A DNA stretch of 64,000 nucleotides, taken from assembly GCF_036588685.1 (NCBI RefSeq), contig NC_086378.1, positions 35,999,578-36,063,577 of the forward strand. Direction: 5' to 3'. A program made the position numbers and the translations under genes. The DNA is from Mytilus trossulus (Eukaryota; Mollusca; Bivalvia; Mytilida; Mytilidae). Numbering within the stretch: the first letter of the stretch is position 1; every line of letters begins with the position of its first letter. Shown one piece after another: positions 12,401 through 22,350 of the stretch. The notes under the pieces were generated by a model, which was given only the letters and a program-made list of their open reading frames with translations, was not told the DNA's origin and made no database searches.

Positions 12401-14559
12401 ACCTCGTGAGAGGAAATTATTAAAACAATAAAATTTGAACCCATGATAAATAATTTTGAAATGATTTGAAATGTTATTGGAATTTATATGTTAAAGTGGA
12501 ACAATGATCTATTTTCTGACAAAATGTTCAATGTCCGTATTGTAAAGGAAATTTTATAATTAAAATACACCAGCTGTTTTAAGAAAGTTTTTTTGTTTTT
12601 ATTTGACAAAAAGAAAGCAGGGGAAATATAATATAATAAAAAACCCAGAGCTAAATAGAATCATGTCTATAACGACGGGAAAATTTTGGGGTTACTGAGG
12701 CCTACCCCCTTAATGTAAAACTTGGCAATAAGTAAAACACGAAAGTTTATAAGCAGGCACAGTTTTTACTTAAATGAACTTTTTTTAATTTTAAATTAAT
12801 TGTGTGTTGCCAGTATGTTTGTGTACATGTTGCTTTGTTTGAATGTAATATATTGTTCCATGCTTTATGGACAGGGCTTAAATAGGCTATGTCTGTTGCT
12901 CAATCCAACTCAATTTGTTTGAATAAAAAAAACTGTTTAAACTAAAAGAAAAATTGTCGATTATGATATGGATTCGAAATAAATGTACAAAACCGTGCAT
13001 AGAAAACTCATATTAGTTTAGCTAACATGCATGCATTAGTTAAATAATTTCATTAAAACTACAATTTCAAAAACACGTTTCATATCACTTTAAAAATCTT
13101 AATTTTGTTTTCAGACGAAATGAGTGTTTATTATTCACAACTTACAAAGCTGGTAGAAGAAACATACACTATAAACAACAACAGTAAAGTTGTGCTTTTA
13201 GGTCACAGTTTAGGTAACCTTGTGATACTCTACTTTCTTAACCAGAAACCACAGGAATGGAAGGACAAATTCATCGGCTCTTTCGTCACTTTATCTGCGC
13301 CATGGGGAGGCAGTGTCAAAACTATCAAGATGCAGGCGTCTGGTATTTAATACTTTTATTAATTACATGTACCTCATTCATGTTTCTTGTAAATTTTTCC
13401 TACTGTTATGTGTTATGCAAATAAAAAGAATAAATTCGATCAACATGAACAAGATAAGCAACATTTCTGTTGTTGTCGATATGCAAATAAACCGGAAAAA
13501 AATCGATGTTTTAACAAGAAGGGTCTAGAAGGCGAAAATACTTAGACATACAATTACTAATACTTTTAGTTTTTCCTCGAGTAGTTAAAAATATGTATAC
13601 AAATTGAAAAAATATTCACTTACATATCTATTGTAGTAAGTACCGGGGAAAACATTATTTAAAATCTACCACTCACTATAAAAAAAATCTAAATTACTTA
13701 ATATTTGAGTGCAATTTTGTGACCAGTATTTGAGTTTAAAATAATATTTTTTTAAAGTGTGCACATAGTAGACAGATAGATAAACAACAGCATTATAAGG
13801 ATCCTGAGAGAGGAAAAACTTATAAATAAATCATGTCTCACTTGGAGAGAAGCTTACTTAATCTAAGAGTTATCTTCCTTTATCTAAAATAGTCCGGACA
13901 TTTTACGTTTTAAAACATATTGAGTAGACACACACATTGAAGATTTAATAACTAGTATAAAGACATAGAATATATGTGTCTCTTGCATGAGAAATAATGC
14001 TAAACAGAAAATAATCACAATTGTTATTCTCTATATTTGTTTAGGTGACGATATGAATATTGCGACAGTAAAGGCCTTACGAGCTCGCTCAGTGCAACGA
14101 TCGATGCCAAGTTCTGCTTTTCTGCTGCCTTCAGATCAGTTTTGGAATAAAACTGAAGTTCTGATTCAGACACCGACAAGAAACTACACAGTGGGTGATT
14201 ATAAACAGTTCTTCACAGATATAAATTTTCCTGATGGATATCTTATGAGGAAAGACACCGAGAACTTGGTGAATCCGATGAAGCCTCCGAATGTCCAGGT
14301 TCACTGCTTATACAGTTCCGGGTTACCAACTGCCAAAACCTTGGTGTACACAAAGGATGAATGGCCAAACAAACAGCCAAAGCTAATAAATGAAGATGGC
14401 GACCATACAGTTTCTCTGCGAAGTTTAGAAGGTTGCCTACGTTGGAAAACTCTTCAGAAACAACCTATTGATTCGAAACAATTTCATGGGATTAAACATC
14501 TAGATATGCTGAAAGAGGATATTGTGATAGACTACATCAAAAGCATTTTGATCAAATAG
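360..14559 (+). CDS. PLA2G15: Group XV phospholipase A2 (lysosomal PLA2 / LCAT-like), copy A, 5' partial
   Basis: Four exons (360-481, 851-949, 13115-13342, 14045-14559) join in frame into the C-terminal part of an LCAT/PLA2G15-family alpha/beta hydrolase. In this family the enzyme deacylates phospholipids and transfers acyl groups, usually in the lysosome. Visible signatures are the segment GVDIRVTGFG, the nucleophile elbow GHSLG (13201-13215), APWGG shortly after it, QTPTRNYT, the acid in EDGDHTV (Asp codon 14401-14403) and the His in GIKHLDML (14497-14499), so the whole Ser-Asp-His triad is present. Exon phases match those of the complete paralogue at 16053-20062, and the two middle exons are identical in length (99 and 228 nt). 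The first two exons are outside the window. The third intron visible here is about 12 kb and contains an antisense gene. Family assignment is firm; PLA2G15 rather than LCAT is inferred from overall similarity. Confidence 0.88.
851..949 (+). CDS. PLA2G15: PLA2G15-like copy A, exon with YDFRKAPN
   Basis: 99 nt, the same length as the paralogous exon 18196-18294. The acceptor could be TAG ending at 847 or 850; the second keeps homology with copy B. The donor GTAAGT starts at 950. It encodes [20 protein letters not shown]. Confidence 0.83.
1553..1700 (+). repeat. Mussel-type repeat containing CCAAGTCAGGAGCC
   Basis: The core TTCCAAGTCAGGAGCC and its surroundings recur, diverged, near 27628, 41608 and 50370 (+) and 35358 (-). 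Five copies in 64 kb in both orientations indicate a dispersed repeat. I recognise the core as very common in Mytilus sequence. Confidence 0.6.
1822..1964. mobile_element. Short MITE with GGCGGATCCAG inverted ends
   Basis: GGCGGATCCAG at 1825-1835 is matched by its reverse complement CTGGATCCGCC at 1950-1960. A related element is at 61700-61879 and an end fragment near 12270. There is no open frame, so it is non-autonomous. Confidence 0.65.
2025..2830. repeat. Degenerate tandem repeat, unit about 147 bp
   Basis: The phrase TGACCT(T/C)G..CTCATTTTCATGG recurs near 2091, 2237, 2377, 2524 and 2672, each followed by TTAAGTTTT and GGTGTATGGAA-like blocks. A further head fragment of the family lies at about 11930-12015. 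No coding potential. Confidence 0.7.
3004..3066 (+). repeat. Dispersed repeat fragment (GCGTTCC..GAAGGT..TCCAG)
   Basis: Shares its spaced pattern (GCGTTCC, GAAGGTAAATCCAG-like, GGACGCA) with 34838-34900. It is short and diverged, known here only from the two copies. Confidence 0.4.
3436..3441 (-). terminator. Candidate polyadenylation signal of the antisense nested gene
   Basis: TTTATT on the plus strand reads AATAAA on the minus strand, about 165 nt downstream of the stop at 3604-3606. Confidence 0.45.
3604..7426 (-). CDS. Antisense nested gene, large last coding exon
   Basis: The acceptor reads TTTTAG ending at 7427 (minus) and the stop TGA is at 3604-3606. The reading frame stays open another 95 nt upstream into the intron, but that part (MIKRKYLTY...) is intronic because exon 10187-10135 joins exactly in frame at 7426. 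The open frame on the opposite strand is only a shadow. Confidence 0.85.
3604..11424 (-). CDS. Unrecognised coiled-coil, SRIP-motif repeat protein, nested antisense in the PLA2G15-like intron
   Basis: Three coding segments join in frame on the minus strand: about 11424-11280, 10187-10135 and 7426-3604. The last codes for about 1,273 residues. I do not recognise the protein. Visible in order: an acidic stretch (DDMVEDQDYQYEEM), a charged coiled coil (EREIKRKNERIIELELMLEE), two tandem copies of a roughly 110-residue unit (SNLRILDKFIREEEEKEK / SNLRILDNLIKGEEKKEK), four copies of a short unit around NTSFEI.FE.PKK..KPKLS, a basic region with three SRIP tetrapeptides, and C-terminal repeats of RPLSA..(L/V)PPI. 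SxIP in a basic, Ser/Pro-rich context is the known EB1-binding signature of microtubule plus-end proteins, so a cytoskeletal role is possible but inferred. No ATG is seen in the frame of the first segment, so translation starts at an internal Met or in an unseen upstream exon. Confidence 0.72.
7545..7770. repeat. Dispersed repeat shared with 23380-23610
   Basis: The stretch GACCTCATTTTGTGTGTCGC followed by TTCTTCCACAAT is found inverted near 23560-23600, and a second weaker block follows. It lies in the intron just upstream of the large antisense exon. Confidence 0.5.
7990..8325 (+). mobile_element. tRNA-derived SINE
   Basis: The head has an A-box-like TAGTGGTTAGTGC (8005-8017) and B box GGTTCGATTCC (8044-8054), spaced as in a pol III tRNA promoter. 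A roughly 230-bp unrelated body follows, ending AATATAAGTTGC..CCCAATCCAC. The head does not fold as a functional tRNA (no acceptor-stem pairing). No clean TSD was found. Confidence 0.75.
8780..9095 (-). mobile_element. Pearl-like repeat with ACGA/ACGG microsatellite core
   Basis: Contains an (ACGA/ACGG)n-type core at about 8975-9045 and ends AGGTGGGGCATAAAAA. A plus-orientation relative at 22985-23135 starts ATGCCCC, then GTTCGTCCGTTCGTCCG, then CACGGTCCA. Bivalve 'pearl' elements (probably Helitron-related) carry such internal microsatellites; assignment to that group is inference. Confidence 0.5.
9575..9685. repeat. Palindromic repeat with perfect 18-bp stem
   Basis: TTATTGAACCATAAAACT (9613-9630) is the exact reverse complement of 9641-9658 with a 10-nt loop. 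Weaker pairing continues outwards (GAATGG / CCATTC). It resembles a small foldback MITE. Confidence 0.6.
10135..10187 (-). CDS. Antisense nested gene, 53-nt exon
   Basis: Bounded on the minus strand by acceptor TTATAG and donor GTAAGT. It encodes FDDMVEDQDYQYEEMLSQ, the last codon split, and continues in frame as SERKDQNLE in the next exon. Confidence 0.75.
10500..10915. repeat. Composite of dispersed repeats inside a duplicated motif
   Basis: AAAATTAACGGTACCAATTG near 10513 recurs as AAAATTAACGATACCAATTT near 10876. Between them lie two repeats: one with TGTCTCTTCAGTGATG (related to 21700) and one with CAGTACCGAAGTACTGGCTA (related to 34600-34660). Confidence 0.5.
11280..11424 (-). CDS. Antisense nested gene, first visible segment (5' end uncertain)
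   Basis: Donor AAG|GTAAGT at 11280/11279. The frame compatible with the next exon is open up to a TAG near 11424 (..RPEETYFSVVERSFYF.. to ..KKNSSKTK) but has no ATG. It may be an internal exon with its acceptor at that TAG, or partly 5' UTR. Confidence 0.45.
13115..13342 (+). CDS. PLA2G15: PLA2G15-like copy A, catalytic-serine exon
   Basis: 228 nt, identical in length to the paralogous exon 18860-19087. It carries the nucleophile elbow GHSLG and the following APWGG. Acceptor TCAG ends at 13114 and donor GTATTT starts at 13343. It is separated from the previous exon by about 12.2 kb. Confidence 0.88.
14045..14559 (+). CDS. PLA2G15: PLA2G15-like copy A, last exon
   Basis: Acceptor TTAG ends at 14044 and stop TAG is at 14557-14559. 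It encodes the catalytic Asp (EDGD) and His (IKHLD) and the C-terminal helix. The open frame extends upstream to 13987 only by reading intron. Confidence 0.88.
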
Positions 14560-14825
14560 TTCATATTTGAAAAAACTATAAGATATGAGAACTTCCTCAT
14601 TAAATTTTTAATAGAAAAAGTCTTTAGAATTTTTTTTATAACGTTATTGAATTTTTGTTATTTTACTTTCTTTATGCATACTACATAGATGCGAACTGAA
14701 AACGAATGTCACAATCCTAAAAATTTTGGTGACATACAATCTGATTAAGAATATATTGGCACTCCCTGCTTGTGCTTATATGAAGATTACGATGGTACAG
14801 TGTGTGTTTGTGTTGCTGTTTTTGT

Positions 14826-14831
14826 AATAAA
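14826..14831 (+). terminator. Candidate polyadenylation signal of PLA2G15-like copy A
   Basis: AATAAA about 270 nt after the stop codon. It is the first canonical hexamer downstream; placement is inferred. Confidence 0.4.
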
Positions 14832-16052
14832 TAATAGGCTTTCTGAAATGAGATAAAAAGTTTCTGTAAATGATAAAACCTTTTAATAATTACAAGGAAC
14901 AACGACAACACAACAAGGAACAGGGCATGTTGCATATCTTTTATATTCGTAGCCTCAACTATCATACGAACAATTAATTAGAAACACCAGGCTTATGGTA
15001 AAAAAAAATAAACTCGAAAATTGATGTTAGAGATTTCGTTACTTCAGTACTAAATCTAACTTAACACTCTGTGTAAATTACTTCATAGATACAAAGTTTT
15101 TATGTTTAAATTTGGCTATACGTGTAAACTTGTGTTAATTTTATTTTACAAATAGGAAATCCCATCCTAGTTGTTAGTGTTATGTTGTTTACAGAGCTCG
15201 TTAAATTAGTTTCGATCCATGTAAACTCATTGATGGCTTGAATAAACTTATACTTAAAGAATTTAACTTTAATTTAAAGATCGGCATTTTGCGTCTTTTG
15301 CAGTTATGTTATTTGATTTTTATCTTCGTGTAACTCAATGGGTCAATCTATTTCCGACTGAAGTTTAGAGTTAAATGTTTGTTCTTATTTTGTACTGTTA
15401 GACCACTGTCATTAGTTAGGGGAAGAGTTCAGCGCTCAAAACATATTTACTTTTGCCATATTCTATATGTGTCTGTCTTGAGCCTATAATTCAGAGGTTG
15501 ACGTTGATTGCTATCCGTCATAAATTATTTTTTTCATGTATTGTCTTGTTATAAATCAAGCCTTGCTGTAATTTGTCGAATTTATTTCATTTTTGTTATG
15601 TGTTGGTATTGCTCATTATTGAAGGCCCCCATATGCCCGATTGTTGCTTACATTCGCTTTATTTGTACCTTATTGGACAGGTCTCTCACCAGCAATCATA
15701 TTACATATTCTTATTCCTATTGTGTAAAAAAAACATACTTTTTGGCAAGTTTAAAAAATAATGACTCGAAAGAGGAACAAACTACACCACAAAGGACATA
15801 TATGGAAATCACATAATGTTATGACCTTTTTAATAAAAAAAAACATTTTAACAATATTACAATGGACACATGACTAACTATCAACCAGGAAGCTGAAACT
15901 TAAATTGTAACAAAAAGGTTTGAATTATTTCCGTGATAGAAATAGGCATTTCATTACTTCATGCATTTAACCATTAAACATTTCTATTGTTTAAAACGGA
16001 AAATTGTGTATTTTTTGTCCAAATGAATCAATTGCTCACATGACGTACTAGC
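14832..16052. other. Intergenic region between the two phospholipase genes
   Basis: AT-rich. A diverged relative of the CCAAGTCAGG repeat may lie at 15400-15520. No exon with splice sites was recognised and the short open frames have no family signature. The promoter of copy B should be here, but no clear TATA or initiator can be named. Confidence 0.5.
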
Positions 16053-16131
16053 ATGCGGCTGCTATACTTTGTGTGTTGGATATTTATTGAAAGAAGTGCC
16101 CATTGTAAACAGCTACCTCCTGTGATTTTGG
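16053..16131 (+). CDS. PLA2G15: PLA2G15-like copy B exon 1 (signal peptide)
   Basis: Encodes a hydrophobic leader and QLPPVIL, then donor G|GTGAGT. It was chosen because splicing to 16898 recreates VPGDGG exactly in frame. No upstream in-frame Met is needed. Confidence 0.85.
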
Positions 16132-19100
16132 GTGAGTTTTTTTTATAATTTTCTTTAATACCAAACTTTATTTATTTCGTCAATTCATTTGTTTATTTCA
16201 AAATTCTGTAAAAAAACCAATTTCAAACCACAAGCAAATGGAAAGAAATTGTCATTACTCTATTCAAATATATTGAATATCACCATAAGAAGTAAAATAG
16301 ACGTACAAATATGGGACATTTCGACTCCTGTTCAAAGTTGTATAAAAAGCTATCATACCTGATACCACCACTTCTTATTGGCTTAATGCACTTATGCTAC
16401 ACGATGAATTGGATTTTAACACACAATTTCAAACGGGGGTCGGGCTAAATATTCATACATCTATCTTAGCCAAACAGACGTCCCAGTTAAGCAGGGGAAC
16501 CATATTTCTAAATATAGTCACTGTCCCGACTCCGGATTGGGGGCCATATTTCTAAACATAGTTACTGTCCCGACTCCGGATGGAGGACCATATTTCTAAA
16601 CACAAGTATCCTTTTGATTTTATAGCATGAACTTAAAATGGGTTAAAAACAAAACTATATAAAACCGTTCGGGTAAACCGTAACTTTTGACTTTTTTAGA
16701 GAATGTTCCCGAAAAGTGTACGTTCAATAGTTTGCACTAATCAGAGATAATAGGGAATCATTCGTAATATTTCTTCCTGAAGACGTCGCAAAACGTTTTA
16801 ATCACGTTTTAATTCGTACATTTATTGCTAAAAGACAAAATAAATATATTGTGACTCCTGTATAAAGTCTGTTTGTTGATTTGTGTTTCCTCTACAGTTC
16901 CAGGTGATGGCGGCTCAAGAATTGAAGCGAGGCTGAACAAATCTTCACATGGACCTTATCCACTGTGTGACCAGCGTACAAAAGATTTTTATGTTATATG
17001 GGTGAACATTGCAAGTGTTGTTCATCCCCTTCCGACCGACTGCCTCGTTGAAAACTTTAGGTAAATGGCTTTATTTTGCCGTTTACATGCATTGTTTGTT
17101 CTATCCATACCTTCCGAGGAGTGGTACAAAAAAAGGAAAATCACAAAACTCCAAGGAAAAGATCGTTTACTAGTATCAGCTTTCTGTCTTTAAAATTATA
17201 AGCTAAGAAGGCGGGCATACCCATTGAATTGTTCGAAAATAGTTTGTTTCCATATTCAACTTTCGTCGTATATCACGTATTTTTGAGGGAAAAAAATTGC
17301 ATATATCATTGCCTCGCATATCTTCTACAAAAAATACAAAAAAACAGTACTTTAAATAAAACGTTAAAAAAAATGCGTGTTTTTTTTATTGAACCTAAGT
17401 GTATATACCCAGGTTTTTGAAAATATTTATATGTTTTGAAACTAGCAGTTGACACAGCCAATGCATTAGTATAAATGATAACACTGTTGTTTGTTTTTCA
17501 CATACATGTATTTCTGTTTCAATGTGCATGTTTCAGTTCAGTTCTTTTTCTTTTAGTATTCTAATAATTTCAAAGACATAATTACATACTATGCTAAGCA
17601 TGTGACCTCTATTAACAGGGAAAAATATAAAAATGTCCATTATATATTTTTTTAGATTAGAATATAACAACAAGACGCATAGAACCAGTTATCCAGAGGG
17701 TGTTGACATACGGGTACCTGGATTTGGTGGAACAGACAGCGTGGAATGGTTAAGTGATACTCATTTTCCGAAACGTAAGATCATCATGCAGACAATTCCT
17801 TTTATTAAAACTAAAAAAAAACATCATCAAAAAAGTAAAACTAAACAAATGAGAGGAAAACGATCTAGTGTAATGAGAAGCTATAATGTTTGTCTTTAGA
17901 ACCTTTATTCGTTGTCTTGTAAGCCTGATACAATAAAAAAAATATAAAAAGTATAGTGAAATAGATTAATTAACTTGGTACCGGCGCCATGTTCTCTCAA
18001 ATTTCAATACCTATCTTACATCTCTTAAATATGTGTTAATAATTCCCCTACTCCCAAAAAAAGATTTAATAAAAATATTAAGGAATACGTATCAGATTCA
18101 ACCATCGACGGCCTCTTTTTACTTTCTTTGTGATGATTTCTTTATGCTGTATGCTTATCAATGAAGTCCTCCAGAAATAATGATTTTTTCTTCAGTCGGT
18201 TACTTCCACGAACTAGCAGAGAATATGGTAAAATGGGGATATGTTCGGAACAAAACCATCAGAGGTGCTGCATATGATTTCAGAAGATCACCAAGTAAGG
18301 CAATTTAAAACAAAATGTACAACAAAGCGAAGCATACACAATCTGTAACCATGAGTCGTACTTACAAGGAAAGTCCAAATTCAAATTTCTCGAAAGCAAA
18401 GTAATAGTTAATACATTTGGAAACAAATATAAAAAGGATAAAAATTAATACAATTAAAAAACGTCTTACAATAAACTTAGAGACGAGAAGTTGCATGTAA
18501 CCTTTAATAGAATTCAATAACTACTGACTGTACATTTGGCAATAGCTGAGACTGCAATGCCAATTTTGTTTTATACTTATGGTAACGAAACGATTTCTGA
18601 AGTGAAAATTCAGTTTCTGTCAATTAAAGTTAACGATAACGAATCTACCTTGACTGCCGGAGTTCGGGCAGATTTTTTTTTAAAATTTCAACTTAGACTT
18701 TAAGACTTGTAAAATATGCTGTTTCTGTTCATAACATATGCCATCTAGAATTAATAATAACATTGATAAGAGTCGAAAAAATTGTTCACTAATGAGCAAT
18801 CTCAAGATTCATACTGTTTCATATTTTAAAGCATAACATTACATGACTATCAATTTTAGATGAGCTTGAAGATTATTATACAAATTTGACAAAGCTGGTA
18901 GAAGAAACATACTACATGAACAACAACACAAAAGTTGTTATTTTAGCCCACAGCTTAGGAAACCTAGTAATACTGTACTTTCTTAACCACAAAAGACAGG
19001 AATGGAAGGACAAATACATCAGATCATTTATAACACTTGGTGCACCGTGGGGAGGAAGCGTCAAAGCATTGAGGATGATTGTTTCTGGTAAATATTGAAA

Positions 19101-20062
19101 AATAATTATTTATTGCAATATAATTCATGCATTTTAGTTAAATCATCTAAACGTGCATTTAAATTCAAGCTATTTTTTTAATAATATTTCAATTCGAAGA
19201 AAAAGTGAAACTGCTAAGACCAAAAAAAAAAACGACAAAAATTCAAACAACAGTGTACAAAACACAACATTGAAAACTGCTGAATGAAAATCACAAACCA
19301 CACCAAAAACCGGAGCAATCGCATGTGCTTTAGATGGATTAGCAGATCATGATCCGTGAACTGTGCATTGCTTGAATACCGAATATTTGTTTTCCCAAAT
19401 TCATTTGTTAAGGTATTTTAAGGAATTCGTATGTGTGTAATTTGCAATTTTTGGGACATTTTAAGCATTTTCAACATCAGAAATGTGACAATGTCAAAAC
19501 CTCAGGATTTGACCTTAATTATTCGAATAATTTTTTTTCAGGCGACAATGTCAACATCATTACAATCGCAGCATTAAAAGCTCGTCCAATGCAACGCTCT
19601 ATGACAAGCTCCGCCTTCCTTATGCCGACCAATCAGTTTTGGAGCAAGTCGGAGGTTTTAATTCAAACACCTAAACGGAACTATACTGTGAACGATTATC
19701 AACAGCTCTTCAAGGACCTTAATTTTACAGATGGGTTTTTAATGCGAGAAGATGTAGAAGGTTTGGTCAACCCCTTGAGGCCCCCGAATGTGGAAGTCTA
19801 TTGTCTCTATGGGAACGGTTTGAATACTACAGCTAAATGGGTATATGGAGAAGGCGCATTTCCGGACAAACGACCAAAACCTGTGGATGAAGATGGCGAC
19901 CAAACTGTTAATATCAGAAGTCTCGAGGGTTGCTTGCCATGGAAACATCTTCAAACACAGCCATTCCACTCGAAAGCATTTCAGGGAATTGGTCACGTGG
20001 ACATTATAAATCATGGTGTGTCTATCGGTTACATTAAATCAGTCTTGACGAATTTAGACTGA
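16053..20062 (+). CDS. PLA2G15: Group XV phospholipase A2 (lysosomal PLA2 / LCAT-like), copy B, complete
   Basis: Six exons (16053-16131, 16898-17060, 17656-17774, 18196-18294, 18860-19087, 19542-20062) join with consistent phases into 402 residues, close to the roughly 410 typical of PLA2G15. Residues 1-18 form a signal peptide ([18 protein letters not shown]), followed by PPVILVPGDGG, the family's N-terminal beta strand and oxyanion region. Cys50 and Cys75 correspond to the family's lid disulfide. The nucleophile is Ser185 in AHSLG, then GAPWGG; the acid is Asp349 (EDGDQTV) and the base His381 (GIGHVD). The product should be a secreted or lysosomal acyl hydrolase/transferase. It lies 1.5 kb downstream of paralogue A in the same orientation, indicating tandem duplication. 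No canonical AATAAA is seen before the repeat that begins at 20244. Confidence 0.92.
16500..16610 (+). repeat. Three tandem 44-bp units in intron 1 of copy B
   Basis: CCATATTTCTAAA begins at 16500, 16544 and 16588, with CTGTCCCGACTCCGGAT between. The units are nearly identical. Confidence 0.75.
16898..17060 (+). CDS. PLA2G15: PLA2G15-like copy B exon 2
   Basis: Acceptor CTACAG, donor GTAAAT. It carries [14 protein letters not shown] and the two lid-loop cysteines flanking [10 protein letters not shown]. Confidence 0.88.
17656..17774 (+). CDS. PLA2G15: PLA2G15-like copy B exon 3
   Basis: Acceptor TTTTAG, donor GTAAGA. It encodes [20 protein letters not shown]; the split Arg codon is completed from exon 2. 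Confidence 0.88.
18196..18294 (+). CDS. PLA2G15: PLA2G15-like copy B exon 4
   Basis: Acceptor TTCAG, donor GTAAGG. It encodes [18 protein letters not shown] and [10 protein letters not shown]. Confidence 0.88.
18860..19087 (+). CDS. PLA2G15: PLA2G15-like copy B exon 5 (catalytic serine)
   Basis: Acceptor TTTTAG, donor GTAAAT. The nucleophile Ser codon AGC is at 18952-18954 within AHSLG. Confidence 0.9.
19542..20062 (+). CDS. PLA2G15: PLA2G15-like copy B exon 6 (catalytic Asp and His)
   Basis: Acceptor TTTTCAG ends at 19541 and stop TGA is at 20060-20062. Open sequence upstream to 19433 is intron. It carries [16 protein letters not shown] and IGHVD. Confidence 0.9.
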
Positions 20063-20631
20063 AGAGCTTTTCTAAAGCATTATTATGTTGGGGAAACATT
20101 TTACAATCGTGTTTTAAAAAGAATAATATATGCAGTTTCAAGTTTTTTAGTTCTATTTTATTTCAAGATCCCGTGCATCCATGCCTATAGGTTTTGTGAA
20201 TATTAAGCACACAAATTCATAAAACTTATCAAATATATATATTTTATCCAACGCAATAATAGGTTTGAACTTAGTTTTCAATTTAGACTCGTTTATATAT
20301 ATATAGTCTAAATTGAAAACTACGTTCAAACCTATGATTGCGTTGGATAAAAACCGCAATTTTTATACGTGTGCATGTAAAACAAATTTCGTTGTAGAAC
20401 GGTCTAAAAACAGCACAAACAACATTTTCCAAAAGACCAAAAAAGTGAAAAAGTATATCTTAACAACACGCATTTGACTTACAAGTTACAGGTCGAACAA
20501 CTGATGTTTTTAACCCTGCTGACTGCCATTGGCGATTGCCAAATAAAATTAATCACAAGCTATAACAAAATGGATCTTAATGTAAATTTAATACTAAACA
20601 GAAAAAAAATAATATTTAAACTTGTGGCCAC

Positions 20632-20776
20632 GATGTTATGCCACAAACATACGGTGTCAATATTTTTTTAGTACACCAGATCCGGATTTCGACAATAATA
20701 TATACGATGTTATGCCACAAACATACGGTGTCAATATTTTTTTAGTACACCAGATCCGGATTTCGACAATAATATA
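20632..20776 (+). repeat. Direct duplication of about 74 bp
   Basis: The block starting ACGATGTTATGCCACAAACA and ending TTTCGACAATAATATAT occurs twice back to back (near 20630 and 20704). Confidence 0.75.
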
Positions 20777-21339
20777 TATATAGATCTAACATTGTTGGGT
20801 ATATATAACTCGTCTAAACATCAACCCAACAATGTTAGATCTGTAAATTTGCTTTCGCAAAATATATATATATATATACAACTCGTCTAAACATCAACCC
20901 AACAATGTTAGATCTGTAAATTTTCTTTCGCACAGCCATGTATCACCATCATTGATGGCGATCTGATGGATACATCTGTTGTAGAGTTGTCACTGACTCA
21001 GACGTACTTAAATATATAGACACCAAATCGCCTGCACTGTAGCCGTCCCACTAGACCACATGACCACCTGGGCTTAAAAAAAATGAAGCTTTCGGTGGCC
21101 GGGTGTTACCTTTCCACGTCAGTTTTTTTTTAATCTAGCGTCGTACTACAGTACATGATATATAAGGCATGGAGATCAGCTAAATTATCTATAGTGAAGG
21201 ATACTGCAAATTAATGTACAGTCATAGAAAATAATTATATTTATAAGTACGTCTGAGCCAGTGACAACTCTACAACAGATTTATCCATCGGATCACCAGC
21301 AGTGATGGTGATACATGGCTGTGTACATTATGTATATAT

Positions 21340-21545
21340 AACTCGTCTTAACATCAACCCAAAAATGTTAGATCTTTTCTTGTTCTTCCCTCGCCAGGAT
21401 TCGAACCCATGCTACTTAGATATCGTGACACCAAATCGCCTGCACTGTAGCCGTCCCGCTAGACCACACGACCACCTGGGCTTCATAAAAATTAAGCTTT
21501 AGGTGGCCGGGTGTTACCTTTCCACGTCAGTTTTTTTTAATCTAG
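21340..21545 (-). mobile_element. tRNA-derived SINE, minus strand
   Basis: On the minus strand, TGGTCTAGCGGGACGG (A-box-like) is followed by GGTTCGAATCC (B box) and a tail with AAGATCTAACATT. A partial copy of the same SINE lies at about 20990-21130. No functional tRNA fold. Confidence 0.65.
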
Positions 21546-22100
21546 CGTCGTACTACAGTTCATGATATATAATATATGATCCGTTCATCCTATATATTGA
21601 CTCTTAAAATTCAAGAGTTAATCTAAAAATGAGGGTACTTTCTCTAAAAATGAGGGTGCTTTTTATATGGCCTTCCAAATACCGTTTCGATCCCTAACAT
21701 CACTGAAGAGACATTTATTGTCGAAATCCGGATATGGTGTACTAAAGAAATATTGACACCGAATGTTTGTGGCACAACATCCTGTCCACAAGTTAACAAT
21801 TTTTTTTTTCTGTGACGTATTAAATTTATAATAAGATCCATTTTGTTACAACCTGTGATCAATTTTATTTGGCAATCGCCAATGGCAGTCAGCAGGGTTA
21901 AAGAACATCAGCTGTTCGACCTGTTAGTCAAATGCGTTTTGTTTAAATATACTTTTTCACTCTTTTGGGTCTTTTGGAAAATGTTGTTTGTGCTGTTTTT
22001 AGACCCTTCTACAACGAAATTTGTTTGACATGCACACGTATAAAAATTGCGGTTTTTATCCAACGCAGTCATAGGTTTGAACGTAGTTTTCAATTTAGAC

Positions 22101-22131
<31 letters not shown>

Positions 22132-22312
22132 GTAAGGCATGTAATGAAACATGATTAAATGTATAAAATGTGTATGATTAAGCGAATAAATTGGAGGCAT
22201 ATATGTGTTTTTTTTACTGATAGATTGACAGTTTTGCTAAATTTTGATATACAAAATCACTCATCCGTGCAAAGGTTGTTGACACAGTGTTCAAAACTAT
22301 CTACTTTTCTAA

Positions 22313-22350
22313 CTACTAGAACACACCCGCGAAATCGCGGGTATATACTG
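22313..22350. repeat. Dispersed ACTAGAACACACCCGCGA motif
   Basis: ACTAGAACACACCCGCGAAA.CGCGGGT here and ACTAGAACACATCCGTGATA.CGCGGGT at about 49252 are two copies of a terminal motif with a short CCCGCG/CGCGGG palindrome. The rest of the element is not delimited. Confidence 0.4.

Larger units (their letters stand above)
950..13114 (+). other. 12.2-kb intron of PLA2G15-like copy A
   Basis: Contains the antisense gene and the repeats listed separately. Stretches 11430-11920 and 12020-13114 hold no feature I can support beyond a GGCGGATCC-type MITE end near 12270 and AT-rich sequence. Confidence 0.7.
20244..22101. mobile_element. 1.86-kb inverted-repeat element with hairpin end
   Basis: The left end is itself a hairpin: 20244-20289 pairs with 20305-20350 around an AT loop. 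The same sequence returns inverted at about 22059-22101. Long arms 20305-20700 and 21700-22101 are inverted copies (for example AACATTTTCCAAAAGACC against GGTCTTTTGGAAAATGTT). The interior holds SINE copies. No protein-coding frame. Confidence 0.7.

Noticed and set aside
21400-21490. Possible tRNA gene on the minus strand
   Set aside because: Same reasoning: SINE head with a second copy at 20990-21130 and no proper tRNA fold.
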